From positions 216,818 to 280,817 of the forward strand of contig NHNY01000034.1 in NCBI GenBank assembly GCA_002786065.1: 64,000 nt of DNA, in the 5' to 3' direction. Position 1 is the stretch's first letter. Each line of letters begins with the position of its first letter. The position numbers and the translations under genes are program-made. Under the pieces are notes generated by a model. The model made no database searches. It was not told the origin of the DNA and worked only from the letters and a program-made list of their open reading frames with translations. Shown here piece after piece: positions 22,261 through 34,448 of this stretch. This DNA is from Microcyclospora pomicola (taxonomy: Eukaryota > Ascomycota > Dothideomycetes > Capnodiales).

Positions 22261-22972
22261 AAGGTTGCTAGCTCTCGTGCCTACGACCTACTGTGTAGAC
22301 AAGGAGGTTGTGTTATGTTATGCCCCTGAAATGAACGAAATATGATATTCATGAATCCCATCCTTACTGAGGAGTGATTTCCTCCTTGACTTATGAATCC
22401 ACATTAAAATTCAGCCTTCAAGTGGTATGTCTATGATGTGCTTTCTACCCGAAGGAGACTTCACTGGGACATAGTGACACGATTGAACATTCTACTTGAG
22501 AGCGCACTGCAGTGATACAGGAGACTCCGGACGTGACTCGAATATCTGGGATCATGCTTTGTAGTGACGTCTGTTTCTGTTCTTCTCAATCGACATGCTC
22601 GAACCTATAGTGGCAGCTTTCGATGTAGGACGTCATTACTTGTGGTAGGCTGAATGACCCTCATCGAGGTTCGCCGTAGCGGGTTTCGAATAGCAATTCG
22701 ACGCGAGGAACGAATCAGCGCGTCAGATGATCACATCTTGTGTAAAGCCCCTGTCTGCGCCTTTACAAGCCTAAGCGGTCTCTGCTTCATATGCATGGTA
22801 TCTCGCTCTCCAGGCGATCTAGGGCACCGTGTCCCGTACAGTCTCTTTCCACGCTCTGTTCTGCTGCGTACATCGTACATTCCCGCGCTCAGTATACCTC
22901 CACACTCTGCCCGCTACATCACATCTCCTCTTCCCTTCTCATCATCCCACCGACCTCTTTCAAGTTGCAGGA
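22261..22972. other. Convergent intergenic region
   Basis: Holds the 3' ends of the peptidase gene and of the mL54 gene, which converge. No further gene or repeat is recognised. Confidence 0.5.
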
Positions 22973-23727
22973 CTACCGCATACTCCTCAGGAAATTGTCC
23001 TCCTTGATCGCCGCCTTGCGCTTCTGCCGCATCGCGCGCGTCAGCTCCCGCCGCGCCGCCGCCGCCTCCAAGCTGTCCTCCACCGACCCGCCGTCGCCCG
23101 CGGGCAAGTCGACGCTCTGCTCGTAGAGCGGGATCTTGGGCGCGAGCGAGCCCGGGTTCAGCAGGGCGGCCTTGCGCTGCGCCTTGGCGGCTTTTTGGCG
23201 CTGTTTCTTCGATTTGGCTGCGAGAGGGGAGGTGTGGTTAGTCTAGCTGTCTGCAAATAGCTGGGAAGATGCGCGCTCGCATGTGCCGTGCAACTCAAGG
23301 CCCGTGGAAAGCAGCACTGAGGAAACTCACCAAACAAATCTCCCTCCGCGCCCGCTCCAGCCGCATCCGCCGCGCCCTTGCCCTTCCGCTCCAGCACCGT
23401 CCACAGCCAATCCGGGTACTCATGATCCTCGCGCGCTACAGGGTCCGGTTTGTTCTTCATGAAGTTCAGGCCCTTGAGGACGGTGCCGGCGCGCACAGAG
23501 CTGGGCGGGTGTTTCGCGGCGGCGGCTTTGCTCGCGGGCTTCCGTGGTACGGCGGCATTGGCGGGAGACGGGGTGAGGGGGGTACTGAAGGGCTGGGCGG
23601 CGGAGGTGGATGTTGCTGCTGGGGGAGGGGCGGCGCTAGCGAATGAGGAGGACTGGATGTTGGGGTGGAATTTTGAGGTCCGGAGAGGCCGCGCAGAAAG
23701 GCGGCGGAGACACCGTTGGCAGATCAT
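22973..23727 (-). CDS. MRPL37: Mitochondrial large-subunit ribosomal protein mL54 (yeast Mrpl37)
   Basis: Two exons (23331-23727, then 22973-23217) with a 113-nt intron (GTGAGT...CGCAG), 213 aa. The N-terminus MICQRCLRRLSARPLRTSKF is basic and Ser/Arg-rich, as in a mitochondrial targeting sequence. A long Ala/Pro/Ser-rich linker follows. The family signature is GTVLKGLNFMKNKPDPVA followed by EYPDWLWTVLE. The second exon gives a lysine- and arginine-rich tail ending EDNFLRSMR. It should be a structural protein of the mitochondrial 54S subunit. The start chosen is the Met that opens the targeting sequence; the frame is open further upstream, but that part does not look like a leader. Confidence 0.9.
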
Positions 23728-24516
23728 CGTGGACGATACGCGTGAGATTGTGCAATGGCCATTGAGACTGCGGAATATAATTGAACATCGAGATGGAGGT
23801 CGAGGACCCGGCGAGCTTCTCCATTGGGAAACGACAACACGTGACATTCGTGGAGTGAGCAAGTTCAAAGAATCAAGAGTCAATGAGAGATCATCTTCGT
23901 TCATAGAAATTTCCATTTGTATCAATCCGAGAGTAACCAGACTACCAACGCCTGGAACCAAATCTCCTCATTGGCAATCCGAGGCAGCCAGCTGCATGGG
24001 GGTATAAACACTGGACTCGACTGCAGACTGTGACCATTCCATCTTATCTTGATTCATCATAACCCCTTTCCTGTCCCCAGCTCCTGAGCTCCAATGCTGC
24101 GTTTCCCTCGTTGCTACACTATAAAAGGGAGCCTCAATAATAAGTAAAATGGCCATGCTTGCGCGTGGGCTGATCGTTCTGTTGTGGCGAAAAAACTCTG
24201 TCCTGTTGACGCTTCCGCGTCATGTTATGTCCCTCGACCGAACTGCATGTGATCCGAGATAGCGAACAGTCCTGAAGTCACAAAAGAAATTGTTGGATCT
24301 CCGTCGTTAGTGCTTGGTGGAGAGGTTCGAAACACACCCAAGCTGTCTGAAAAAACAAAAATCCCGCACGCTAAGAATCACAATCGACCAAGAGAGTGGC
24401 GAGAACTCGTGTGCAGTCTCCTGTACTTGTCGGCGTGGTGACGGTCGTGAACACTCAGTACCACGCCCACTCCGGAAGACATCCCTTAAGCATCAAGCCA
24501 TAGGCCGACGAGCTTT
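23728..24516. other. Intergenic, mL54 to hapB
   Basis: Contains the mL54 promoter and the hapB 3' region. No supported coding sequence. Confidence 0.5.
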
Positions 24517-25533
24517 CTATCCTTCGTCGTTCTCGTCATCCTCTTCCTCCTCAGCACTCTTGGCTCGCTTTTGAGGAGTGCCGTTCCGGTCTTGACCACC
24601 AGCTTTCCTCTTCGAGTTGCCATTTGCGGTACCATTAGTCGCGGGGAGATTCAATGAGTCAATATCCTTAAAGTTGCCATTTGCATCTGGAGCTCGACCT
24701 TGAGCTTCCATCGCGGCAACTTCTTCGGCAGTCAGGAAACGACCACCAGGTCCACGCGGACGTCTCATGGCGTGATTGTGTCTTGACTCGTGGAGGTATG
24801 GCTTGCGACCCTTCGAGGTCAGTCGCAACGCTTCCTCAAGCTTCTGGCGTGCCATTCGGCGCTTCAGGATACGGTGGAACTGCTTCGCGTTGACATATAG
24901 CGGCGACTCTTCTGCGGATCCTGCGGATGGGCCATCTGGAGCTTGTTGAGGGGCCGGCGCCTGGGGTTGTGCTTGAGTTTGTTGAGCTTGGGGAGGCATC
25001 GATGCTCGAGGGACTCCCATCGACGATTGCGCGGATTGATTTATAGCAGAGTTGTTGACGCTGTGCGACATTCTCCTTTGCACGTTCATCTGCTGGCCCA
25101 TGTTATTCGACATTTGGTGTGCCGAGGCCATTTGACCGGACATCGACCCAGGTGCGCTCATCTGATTTTGTCGCGGTGATTGTTCATTCGACCGCTGTAT
25201 GCCTGTGCCATCGACTTTTCCTTGTGTCATCGAGCCTTGTAACGAACTCGAGTCACCGACGGGATATGCTGGGTACCCAGATGCTGCTGCGGTCGCGGCC
25301 ATGGCAGCTGCATGTGAAGGCGACACCCCGTAGGGTGCTTGCATTCCATAATTGGAAGCTGGATATCCACCGGGCATCATCATGTGCCCCGGCATTTGTC
25401 CTTGTGGCTGCGCTTGTGTGTAGGAGGGTTGTTGTTGTGTCTGCATCGTGGGGCTCGCATGGTTCTGCTGCTGTGCATGTGCATGGGAATATGCCGACGG
25501 CGGCTGCTGGTGGTATTGTGTGTACGACTCCAT
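24517..25533 (-). CDS. hapB: CCAAT-binding factor subunit HapB (NF-YA/HAP2)
   Basis: 338-aa intronless frame. The N-terminal ~200 residues are rich in Gln, Met, Pro and Ala (transactivation-like). The conserved NF-YA core spans about residues 209-271: the subunit-association helix begins PLYVNAKQFHRILKRRMARQ, and the DNA-binding part reads PYLHESRHNHAMRRPRGPGGRF, including the histidine/arginine residues that read CCAAT. The tail is acidic (EEEEDDENDEG) and preceded by basic KRKAGG and KRAKS, likely nuclear signals. HapB joins HapC and HapE in the CCAAT-binding complex that controls respiration, nitrogen and iron genes. The start ATG opens MESYTQYHQQPPSAY. Upstream sequence carries several CCAAT boxes, so autoregulation is possible. 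Confidence 0.95.
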   Translation of the reverse strand: MESYTQYHQQPPSAYSHAHAQQQNHASPTMQTQQQPSYTQAQPQGQMPGHMMMPGGYPASNYGMQAPYGVSPSHAAAMAATAAASGYPAYPVGDSSSLQGSMTQGKVDGTGIQRSNEQSPRQNQMSAPGSMSGQMASAHQMSNNMGQQMNVQRRMSHSVNNSAINQSAQSSMGVPRASMPPQAQQTQAQPQAPAPQQAPDGPSAGSAEESPLYVNAKQFHRILKRRMARQKLEEALRLTSKGRKPYLHESRHNHAMRRPRGPGGRFLTAEEVAAMEAQGRAPDANGNFKDIDSLNLPATNGTANGNSKRKAGGQDRNGTPQKRAKSAEEEEDDENDEG

Positions 25534-26985
25534 CGTGGTGGGAGACGTGAACGGGCAAGCGCGGGGCGTGGGTGGTTCGAGGCTGGGAAGATGCAGTAGT
25601 GTTCGCGTTGATGGGAGTGATCAAGATCTCTGAGGGGTGTAGTCCTTGCTCTGAAGATACACGGTAGCTTGTCAGCCGATGTTGCAGCCCAAAGTATACA
25701 ACAATCGCGTCACGTATGCACGCCGCCACTGCGCGCCTCACGGACGGAGCGAGGGTCTGACGATCTGGCGAGCAGGATCCCACGCGAAAGTGAGAGGCTG
25801 TGCAGTTGCAGGAGCACGTCGTGCATCCCGGGTAGCTAATGAAAGGACGAAAAGACGTACCAATCACAGCAGCGCACAGGCGGTCGTTGACTGTTCGGGG
25901 CGCGGTAGCAGCAGCGAGGCGGGACCTAACAAAGCAGTCGAGGTCAGTGAGTGGCACAAGGCATAATGATCAGATGCATCGAGTGCCCGAAGCCGGTTTG
26001 GCTGTAGCAGTAGCTGCATGTCGCCCGCAGTGCCAACGCATCAGCTTCCCAGCATGCAGGTCCGGCCAGCGCACCACCGCCAGCGCGTGCAGTGCTTGTC
26101 GCAGCTTTGTCGCAATCGACATCGAGACACAGCCACAAAAGCTGACGCGCCCAACTGAACGAGCGTGTCGTCGTGAGAGTGCGCGCGCAATGAACGCAAC
26201 TCTTCCGGTCGCGACAGGCGGGTCCGGTGAAGGCTGGACGAGGTAGCTGGGGAGCTTCAAGCGCGCACGCGGCACAGGCGGTGTAGCGATGCTGTCGGAC
26301 TGCTGCGGTCGCGCGTGGATCTGGAAGAGCGCGCAAGGTTGGCTTACCTCGTGGAGTGAATGTTGTTGTTGACAGCGACGATATCGGTGTGCGCAGTGTT
26401 GTGGGAGAAGGCGGGTTATCTAGATCTCACCGCCTGGTCAGTCGATGATTCTCCGGACGAGTACTGACCGCATCGCATGTCGAGCGAGGCGACGCGCGCG
26501 GGCGGATGTGATGATGATGATCCCTAACGAGGCTGCCATGCGCCGGGCCCGCGACAAGCAACCGGACCATCACATCACGTTATCACTCACCACCAATGAT
26601 TGACGTATCGGCCGTCGAGATGGATTGTGATTCGATGATGGCAGAGCTGGCGTGAGTCGGGATGTGATTGGCGAGTCGGTCGTAAGAAGAGACGATTCGC
26701 TGGCGAGAGAAGATTAGTTGACGCTTGCGAGCGATATGTCATGTGACTGTCATGTCATGTGACCGATGTTCTGCCTCTTGGCACGAACGATTGAACATGA
26801 ACATCCTGACCATGAAAGAGCATGTAATAGACCACAATCAATGATACATGAGAACCAATGATAAGGGAAGAGTACAAGTCCAGCAATAACCTCAGCACTT
26901 GGCCGCCGGTCGGTCGTGGAGAATACAACCATGTAATACAGCTTGCAATGCTTCATTCTTCATTCATAAATCATACATTCGTTCC
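25534..26985. promoter_or_regulatory. Long upstream region of hapB with CCAAT boxes
   Basis: 1.45 kb without a supported gene, between the hapB start and the 3' end of the permease gene. CCAAT, in either orientation, occurs at 25860-25864, 26593-26597, 26667-26671 (as ATTGG) and 26855-26859. These are the sites HapB itself would bind, but four short matches in 1.4 kb are only weakly above chance. A 5' UTR intron is possible but not demonstrated. Confidence 0.35.
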
Positions 26986-28935
26986 TCATGCAACTCTCGT
27001 CTTCGAATCCTCTGCGGACTTGCCAGGCATAACCTCAACAGGAGTGATATCACTATCGCTACCGACGTCTTTGCCCTCCAGGACTGTCGTAGAGTCATGC
27101 ATGAGATGATCCAGGTTGACCTTGGGACCCTTGAACCATTTGTGCGCCGAGATGAACCACCAGACGGTCACTCCGAGCTGTAAAGAGAATGTCAGCAAAC
27201 CGGATACTCTAGGCGTTGCGATCGATGAACGTGTCGCTTACCATAGGTCCGCCATACACAACACACGTCCAGTTCATGGTCGACGCGTCCAGGTCACTGC
27301 CCGTACCGGACGGTAACATCAGGAAGGGGATCATCATCGCCACAAATGCACATGCAATGATGCCGATCGGGATACTGAACTTGCCCAAGTTCCACGGTCC
27401 AGGGCGGAATCGGTTGCCCACGAAAAACACACGGATGAAGATCGGGATCGTGAATGCGATGAAGGCTGCAGCGGCGCCGATGCTGAAGATTGCGCCGATC
27501 GCATAAGGACCGCCGAAGATCAGCAACAGCAGCAAGCAGCCGATTGTAGTATTGAACCACACGGCATTGACCGGGGTTTTGGTGAGCTTGTTGACCTTCT
27601 TCCAGTACTTGGAGAATGGAAAGCAGTCGTCACGGGCGTACGCAAAGGTAACTCGTGAAGCTGCAATCATACAGCCTTGACCCATGAAGAAGCCCGCAAT
27701 GATTGTCAGAGATAGCACAGCCAGGACGGTCTTCTGCGGCAAACACTGTGTGAGATAGGCGGCGAACGGTTGGCCAAGATCGCTGCTGATCGCCCCTGAG
27801 ATGTCTACGACGGTGTATGCTACGACTAATTGCAAGAACCAACCAAAGGCGCCACCCACAGCGCTGGTCAGGAAGATAGCACGTGGAGCTGCGATGTTGG
27901 CATTCGAACACTCCTCACTGGATGGATCATTAGTTCTTGCGGTTATTCAACGATTGAATGTGGCAGGACTAACCTGAGATGGAATGGCGAATCGTAGCCA
28001 CTCATCGTCCATATCACGCCGATGAAAGACATCAATACGTTGACACCTTTAGGATAGTCGGTCCCTTCGTAGATGGTTCCCCACACCTCGCTAGATGGTG
28101 TAAATCTGGTGAGACCTCTTGACACACGATCAGTTGCAGAAGGGATCAAGATGACGACCACAACCAATGCGGCCATATTGAAGATTGTGCCGGCATTGTT
28201 AACTTGCGCGATCCATCTGGTGGGCAGACTGGCCATGGTCCCATGGATAATCATGAGGAAGACTGTGAGCAAAAAGGTCTGATAAGCTGTAGGGATGTAA
28301 TCCGGATTCTGAATACTCGCCGACGCCAGGATCATGGCCGCGGTGCCATAGTTGACGCTGGGAGCGCCTGTGATTTGGCAGAACCAGTTGGACCATCCAG
28401 TGATCCACGCGGCGAAGGGACCATAGCCTGGAGGTGCAAGTACAGCCGCAGCATAGTACAACCCGCCAGAAGTGGGCATGGAAGAACACAGTTCAGCCAT
28501 GGACGACGCTACACATTGGATGCCGATCATGGCGACCAGCCAGCCCCAGGTCTGTTGGAGAGTGATCAGCGAACTGCACTTGCCCTTGCAATAGTAGCTC
28601 AGACTCAAACTCACCATCCCAGCCGTACCAGCATAACCCATGCCGTAGAAAAGCGTCGTCGCAAAACTGGGTAGCAGGCCCAACACTGCGAAACTGACAC
28701 AGAACGTCGTCCATAGGGTAAACTCTCTTTTGAACTCGGGCTTGTATCCCAGTGCCGCAAGGACTTCCTCGTCCGCGCTCCACTCGACTCCAGAGTCGTT
28801 GATCAGGATATCGCCGAGTGGCAGCACTGAAGTGACGGGTTCTTCGGCCACGCTGCGTCTTCGTTCCGCCGTCGGTTCGGAGATACTGTTATATCGATCC
28901 GCCATGTTGCTGGTCGGTCGTCGAGAAGGTGCCAA
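26986..28935 (-). CDS. Amino-acid/GABA-type permease (APC superfamily)
   Basis: Four exons: 28615-28935, 27974-28551, 27242-27917 and 26986-27177. The three introns of 63, 56 and 64 nt have GTGAGT, GTTAGT and GTAAGC donors. They join to 588 aa. After a polar N-terminus comes EFTLWTTFCVSFAVLGLLPS, then MTWGWLVAMIGIQCVASSMA and ELCSSMPTSGGLYY, all family hallmarks. About 12 hydrophobic segments follow (for example PFAAWITGWSNWF and FFMGQGCMIAASRVTFAYAR) and a polar tail. This pattern is that of fungal GABA/choline/polyamine permeases of the amino-acid transporter family in the plasma membrane; the substrate cannot be read from the sequence. Splicing at the first intron is supported because unspliced reading inserts 21 foreign residues into a conserved helix. 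An alternative start is the Met at 28905. Confidence 0.9.
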
Positions 28936-30770
28936 GACTGACGTTGGCGAGAGTCGTCTGATCGATCAGATGCCGTGTGGCGACAGGTAGATATGAAGCT
29001 GATCGTCAGAGAACCTCTCAAGTCACCATGAAACAAGATTGATGGTCCGGCAATGAGTAATAACACAGTAAGTAATGAAGGTCGGATCGAAGAGGAATAC
29101 CCGACCAAACTCGACGTTCCAAGGTAGCAGATATGTACATAACCTACCCTCCATCACAATGGATTGCTATCTCACCTCTATCGCGCCGTGCACCCTCACC
29201 ATTGGCCGTCCGTCGGTAAGCCAAGGCGACTGGCGAGACGATTGTCGGGACCCTTGGGCCTGCTAGTCTGCACGCTGACCTCAGATGGTCGAGGCCATGC
29301 CACCACGAGAGATAACAAAACATGGTTTTGCGGCACATGGCGCGGCACATGGGAGAAGCGTGGACCCAAGTCGTTGTGATGTGCTAATCTACTGATCCCT
29401 CAACATCGACCATCGATACTGTTCAGGATCCAGTAATGACGAGTTCGATCAAGTTGATTGTCGTCGACGCAGCAGCCAAGAGCAGCGCCAAGTTCTGATC
29501 TGCGTTCGGCGGATCGAAGTGAAGCGGGGCAGCGCTCGCCCGAAGCACATGGCGGCGAACCGATATACAGCTCCCGTCAGTACGATAGCACGCTGTCCTA
29601 TATCCTAGGACGCACAATAGAGCCATGTGACGGTTGAGTTTAGAGTGTGCGGGGATGCAAGCCTGCTGGGCCACACACGCCTTGTTTCACGGTGGCTTCA
29701 GTCCTCAGTCCTCCTAGACGCGATCGGGCAAGCATATGCGACTCGCGATAAGCCCACAGGCTTCGACTGCGATGTGCGCAACGACATGCCAGATGGAGGC
29801 AACACGATGGATGTTGGAGGGCTGGATTGCATGTGTTGCGATAAGCTGACGACAATCTGACATGTCCTTGCAGCTACTCGTCAAATACACCGGAGTCATC
29901 ACCCCCCTGGACACCCTCATGGTATCGGCTGCTCTATCCCTGACGCCGCCGCCGCCAGTGTAAGGCTGGTATAGGAGCCAATGGTTCGCGAGCGCCGCTT
30001 CTTCTCAATGTCAACATCGTGGAATGTTATCTGCTGATCGTGCCATCGATGGGACTGAAGTCTGGAACGCCTCGGAGAAGCTTCAGCGCCGACTCCATTG
30101 TGGAGTTCGAGCCGTAGACGGGGTATCCTTGCTACGCTTGAGACATGCTGTTGGATCTGAGAGACAACGACAATTTGTAGAAAATTGATTGGTGAACAAC
30201 GGTAGGAGACGGTGAGACATGCTGTTGGTTCTCTGCCGGCCGATGCGCGATGGCATGGTGCTTCCTTTGGCGGTGCTACCAGCTTCATCTGTCATGCGAA
30301 GTCTGGCGTCAGGTCGATACACTCGCAACATCAGAGATGGGGGAGATGACAAGTGGGCTTCGCGACCGAGACCAGGTACAGTACATATCCGTGTTTGATG
30401 CGTATCATCCTAGATCGCTCTAGAGCAGGCTGTCTCCCCCTTGTTCGTATTGGCCAATAGACGAAATGTGATCAAACAATAAGACCTACTCTTTGGGACT
30501 CGGAGCAAACTGGGCAAAGTCCATGTTAGATTCCGTCTTGATGTAAGCGTACGGCTTTATTGACGCCAGCGTATATATGACTATGCTGGCTCCCACCATA
30601 TTGCGCGTATTCCTCAGATTCAAGACCGACATCAGGAACTGGAGGCTCGTTCTACTTCTCGCATGACTTTTCATTTTCTGCAGCATTACGGCGATGGTCA
30701 TCGATACATCAATGCTTCTTCCTAAAGACAAGCATGAGAAGGGTTTTGGAAAGCGTAGTCTTGAAAAGGC
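28936..30770. other. 1.8-kb intergenic interval
   Basis: It lies between the start of the permease gene and the 3' end of palC. Short open stretches on both strands show no family features and no consistent splice structure. Nothing can be supported here beyond promoter and 3' sequences. Confidence 0.45.
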
Positions 30771-32219
30771 TCAATAATACTTGTTACTGGTTCCACTCCT
30801 GACCACGTAGTCGTCTGTGGTCCCAGGGAATGCGCCCACAGGCGCCTGTCGACCGGTCTCGAACGTTGCTTCATCGCCACTATCATCCTCCTCGCCTTGG
30901 AACGGTCGATCCTCCGGACCGGGCGGGGCGCGCATTCTTGTAAGGACTTCCGCATCAAGCACAGGAGGCTTATACGGGTCGAGTGAACGATGATATTCTC
31001 GTCCACTCGGCATCCCAGCGAGTAATGGCTCGAACGGTGGCACAACCTGAACATTGATGGTGCTATTCTCGCGATCCCACTTCTGCTCCAGCATGTCAAC
31101 TACGCGAGACTCTTCGTACTTCCCAGCGTCAAGACCCCACGCCGTGGTCGACTTGGCGATGTTCTTGTCTTCTTTGCGCTCCTGCCAGCTCTGCTTGAGC
31201 CCTCGTAGGCCCTTACTGCGCTCTGGCTCCGTGGACATGCCCAGTTCTCGCTTGGCAGCTTTCAGCCACGCGAGTCCTTCGCCGGTCTTACCGGACAGTT
31301 CGGCGTCAATGGCAAGGAACCTGCAGGACTTGGCGCGTGCCGTCCGGCGCAAATTGGTGGCATACTTCACCAGTTCCTCGTCGACTTTTCCCGGTCCACC
31401 ACGGGCTAGCAATCCCTGTGATTGTGAAGCATGCTCTGCGGCCGCGAGACATATACGTGCGAATAAATGCGCGCGGACCTTCGGAATTGAGGGGGCTTTG
31501 TACATCCAGTCCGTGTTGTTCTCGTTGCGCGCATCCGCCACGGTGGCCGTGTAGGCGTCGTCCTTCGCTACCACGACCAGCGTCGCCTCGGCAAGGGCCA
31601 GGGATGATAGTGCAGAAACAGTCGAAGGCTGAATATCGACAGGAGCGTCTTTAGAAGCAGACGTGGTCGGCATCGAGAGGAGATATGCGTGGATACCATG
31701 TGCTTCGAGCAGGTGCTTCATTGACGCTCCAATAGCGCCAGTACGCTGTTCAGCAGATAGTACAGCCGCCGAGTCAAAGATCGTTCGCATCTGGGCCCTC
31801 GCCAGTAATGAGTGCACATACGCCAGAGTCGCGAGCACGAACGCGACTTCAAAGTGGATGCCGGTGACTTTCAGCCGTGCTGGCTCTCGTCCCGCAAGCG
31901 TTGCTGTGAGCGTCGTCCGCCACTCGGCCTCCAGCGGTTTGATGACCTCGAGATCGACATTCTCTGCGCTGACTGCACGAAAACCCGACGCGGTGTTGAG
32001 AGTCAGCAAATAGGGGATGTAGTCATCGAGCGCGGCCTGGACGGTCGAAAGATGGGCTTCACGATCGCGGGGTGGCAGACGCTTATGCTTTTTCAGTGCG
32101 TCTTTGAGCACGCTACGTCTGGTGGTGGCCAGCAGCGGGAGAGAAGGATGTGTGACGCTATCGAAGAAATCCGACAGCAGGATGGAACTCGTTGTAGGGA
32201 GTGAGAAGGAGAATGGCAT
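30771..32219 (-). CDS. palC: pH-response regulator PalC (BRO1 domain)
   Basis: 482-aa intronless frame starting MPFSFSLPTTSSILLSDFF. A BRO1 domain fills most of the first ~400 residues (EVAFVLATLAYVHSLLARAQ, AHLFARICLAAAEHASQS and a helical repeat character). A Pro-rich tail follows with VVPPFEPLLAGMPSGREYH and DDYVVRSGTSNKYY. Length and order match fungal PalC/Rim23. In Aspergillus, PalC connects the plasma-membrane pH sensor complex with ESCRT-III (Vps32) so that PacC is processed at alkaline pH. It stands head-to-tail upstream of NOP12 on the minus strand, with 364 bp between them. Confidence 0.9.
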   Translation of the reverse strand: MPFSFSLPTTSSILLSDFFDSVTHPSLPLLATTRRSVLKDALKKHKRLPPRDREAHLSTVQAALDDYIPYLLTLNTASGFRAVSAENVDLEVIKPLEAEWRTTLTATLAGREPARLKVTGIHFEVAFVLATLAYVHSLLARAQMRTIFDSAAVLSAEQRTGAIGASMKHLLEAHGIHAYLLSMPTTSASKDAPVDIQPSTVSALSSLALAEATLVVVAKDDAYTATVADARNENNTDWMYKAPSIPKVRAHLFARICLAAAEHASQSQGLLARGGPGKVDEELVKYATNLRRTARAKSCRFLAIDAELSGKTGEGLAWLKAAKRELGMSTEPERSKGLRGLKQSWQERKEDKNIAKSTTAWGLDAGKYEESRVVDMLEQKWDRENSTINVQVVPPFEPLLAGMPSGREYHRSLDPYKPPVLDAEVLTRMRAPPGPEDRPFQGEEDDSGDEATFETGRQAPVGAFPGTTDDYVVRSGTSNKYY

Positions 32220-32583
32220 TGCTGTTGGCTTGGGATGTGGTAGGTTTGGTGATGCGGGGCCAAAGATTGGGGGAGGACTTTCGAGGGACTGACTTCAACT
32301 TGGCGTGGTCCCCTATGGGTACGAGCTCCATTCTGCTACTGAACACATCGAGTACGAACAGTAGTTCTAGCCAAGATTAAGCTTCCGCAGAGCTGCTTGG
32401 AGGTGGCACGTCACGCATCAAGTGCGCATTCATTGTGTGGTGCGCGATATATGTCGTTGCCCAGCAGAAGGCAAACTCAATCTCCGTAAGTCAATGAGTG
32501 AGCCGTATATTCCTACAGATCACATATCCGCTTGTCTCATTGAACGACGGTAGGACGCCATGTACAGAGCCACCTAAGTGCAT
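32220..32583. other. Intergenic, palC promoter and NOP12 3' end
   Basis: No open frame with family features and no repeat is seen. Confidence 0.5.
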
Positions 32584-34448
32584 TCAAGTTCGAGCCTTCT
32601 TCTTCCCACCAGCCTTGAAAGCTGCTCCACGCTTCGCGCTTCTGTTGGTAGGCTTCCCTGCTTTCTTTCCAGGTTTGCCAAGCTTAAGTCCCGACTTGCC
32701 AGACTTGATGCTCGCTCGATGACCCTCGAAGATGAAATCCTCAGGCTTCCTGATCGTGCCGACAGCTCCCTCAGCACGAGTCGCGCCACTTCTCGAGCCC
32801 AGCCTCTCGCCATTTGCGCCGCTTGATGCTGGTGGCTTGTCACCCTTCTTCACTTTGGCTGCTGCTGCACGGCCGAACAGCTTGCCAGCGCGACCCATCT
32901 GTGACATCTCTGCCCCAGTGATCTTCCGTTGATATCCACCATTGTTGACTTGCGGTCGAGCGGATGGTCTTCCTGACCCCGGCTTAGCATTCTTCTTTTG
33001 TGCTTTGGCCCGTGCAATCCGTAGCTTTCGTGGCAACATGGGTGGGAACTTCTTCTCATTGAGCAGGAGTGCAGCCTCGACGGCGTTCTCGTCGTCGAAT
33101 TGTACATACGCGATGCCTTTTCCGACACGCGTAGTGCTGTCACGGATCACACGCACACTTTCGACTTTGCCACATTTCCCAAATGTCCGCCATAGTCCTT
33201 CTTCAATATCTGAGGGTTCTTTGCCGCGTTTCCGCTTCTCTCGTCCTTCTTCTTCGTTGGCGTCCTGGATATTGCTTTCATCGTCCACAAACCCAAGGTT
33301 GCCGACAAAAACACATCTCTTGTTGTCTACCTTGGCAGGATGGGCAACCTCGTCAACACGTAAATGTCGATCCAGTACCGTGGAGCCATTGAGCTGTTTT
33401 GCAGCTTCACGTGCCAGCAGTGGAGACGAATACACAACATATGCATTGGTGGATTTAGTCGTTGCGTCCATGAGCTCTTTCTTTGCGTAAGCAGCTTTCT
33501 TCGGAATTGAAGAAGCATATGGGGTGGACCGAAATCGGATCGACTCGATTTTGTGTTTCGCCTCTCCAGATCTCGATTCCTTGAGCGACGTGAAGAAAGA
33601 GCTGAGATGCGAGATAAGTGCCTTGCGTGCGGTCTTGGAGGAGATGGCGGAGGTGGAAACATTCCCGAGGAAGACAGTCCGATTCGCTTTTGACAATTCC
33701 ACATCAGCGGCTTGTTGTGTCTCGTGCTGCGGGGGAGGAGACATCATTTCCTCGTCTGTTTCCACCTCGATAGACCCATCCCCGTCTTCACTTGCTGCCC
33801 CATCCATCTCGGTGTCTTCTTCAGCTGCCTTTTGTCGTTTTTGCGCTCGTTCAACGGCCGCAGCTTGTGCATCTCTTTCTTCCTCCCGTGCTAGACGTGC
33901 CATGTAGGCATTTTCAACGCCTTCCTCTTCAGCCTTCCTCTTGCGCTTCCGATCGCGCGCAGTGACTGGTCTGTCTTCATCTTGCTCGAGCAATTCTGTT
34001 TGTGCGGGCGCGTTGGTCTGCGAGTCGCGAAGAGCTACACCGCCATCGTCTTCCAGATCGTCAACAGCATTGAGTTCGTCTTCGTCGGCGGACAAGAGTT
34101 CGTCCTCGGGCCCAGCCTCAACAGCGACTGGAGCAGGCACAATTTGCTGACGAGGAATCACGGGGGCAGACTATGATCTGTCAGCACTGGTGTATATATT
34201 GTCAGACACCACCTCCAACGCACCTTTGCAGCGAAGAGCGACGACAGCGCCGGTACTACGGTCTTGTCGTTGGCGAGTAATGAAAAGGTAGGCTTTGCGA
34301 CAAGCTCGCTCTGCTTCTTTTCGCCCTTGCTTTTCTTCCCATCTTTTGCCTGGGCGCTTGAAGTTCTGTTCTTGGATTTGCTTGTCTTCTTCTCTTTCTT
34401 CTCCGCCTCCTTGGTCTCTTTCTTACTCGTCTTTTCCGCCATTGTCAA
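32584..34448 (-). CDS. NOP12: Nucleolar RNA-binding protein Nop12
   Basis: Two exons, 34224-34448 and 32584-34170, with a 53-nt intron (GTGCGT...CATAG), 603 aa (601 if the second Met at 34442 is used). The N-terminus is lysine-rich (EKKEKKTSKSKNRTS). A conserved PTFSLLANDKTVVPALSSLF precedes an acidic middle region. Two RRMs follow: the first begins RTVFLGNVSTSA; the second begins CVFVGNLGFVDDE, with its RNP1-like strand at GKGIAYVQFDDENA. The tail is very basic and Gly/Lys-rich. Nop12 acts in pre-25S rRNA processing and folding of early 60S particles. It is divergent from DEP1. Confidence 0.93.
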
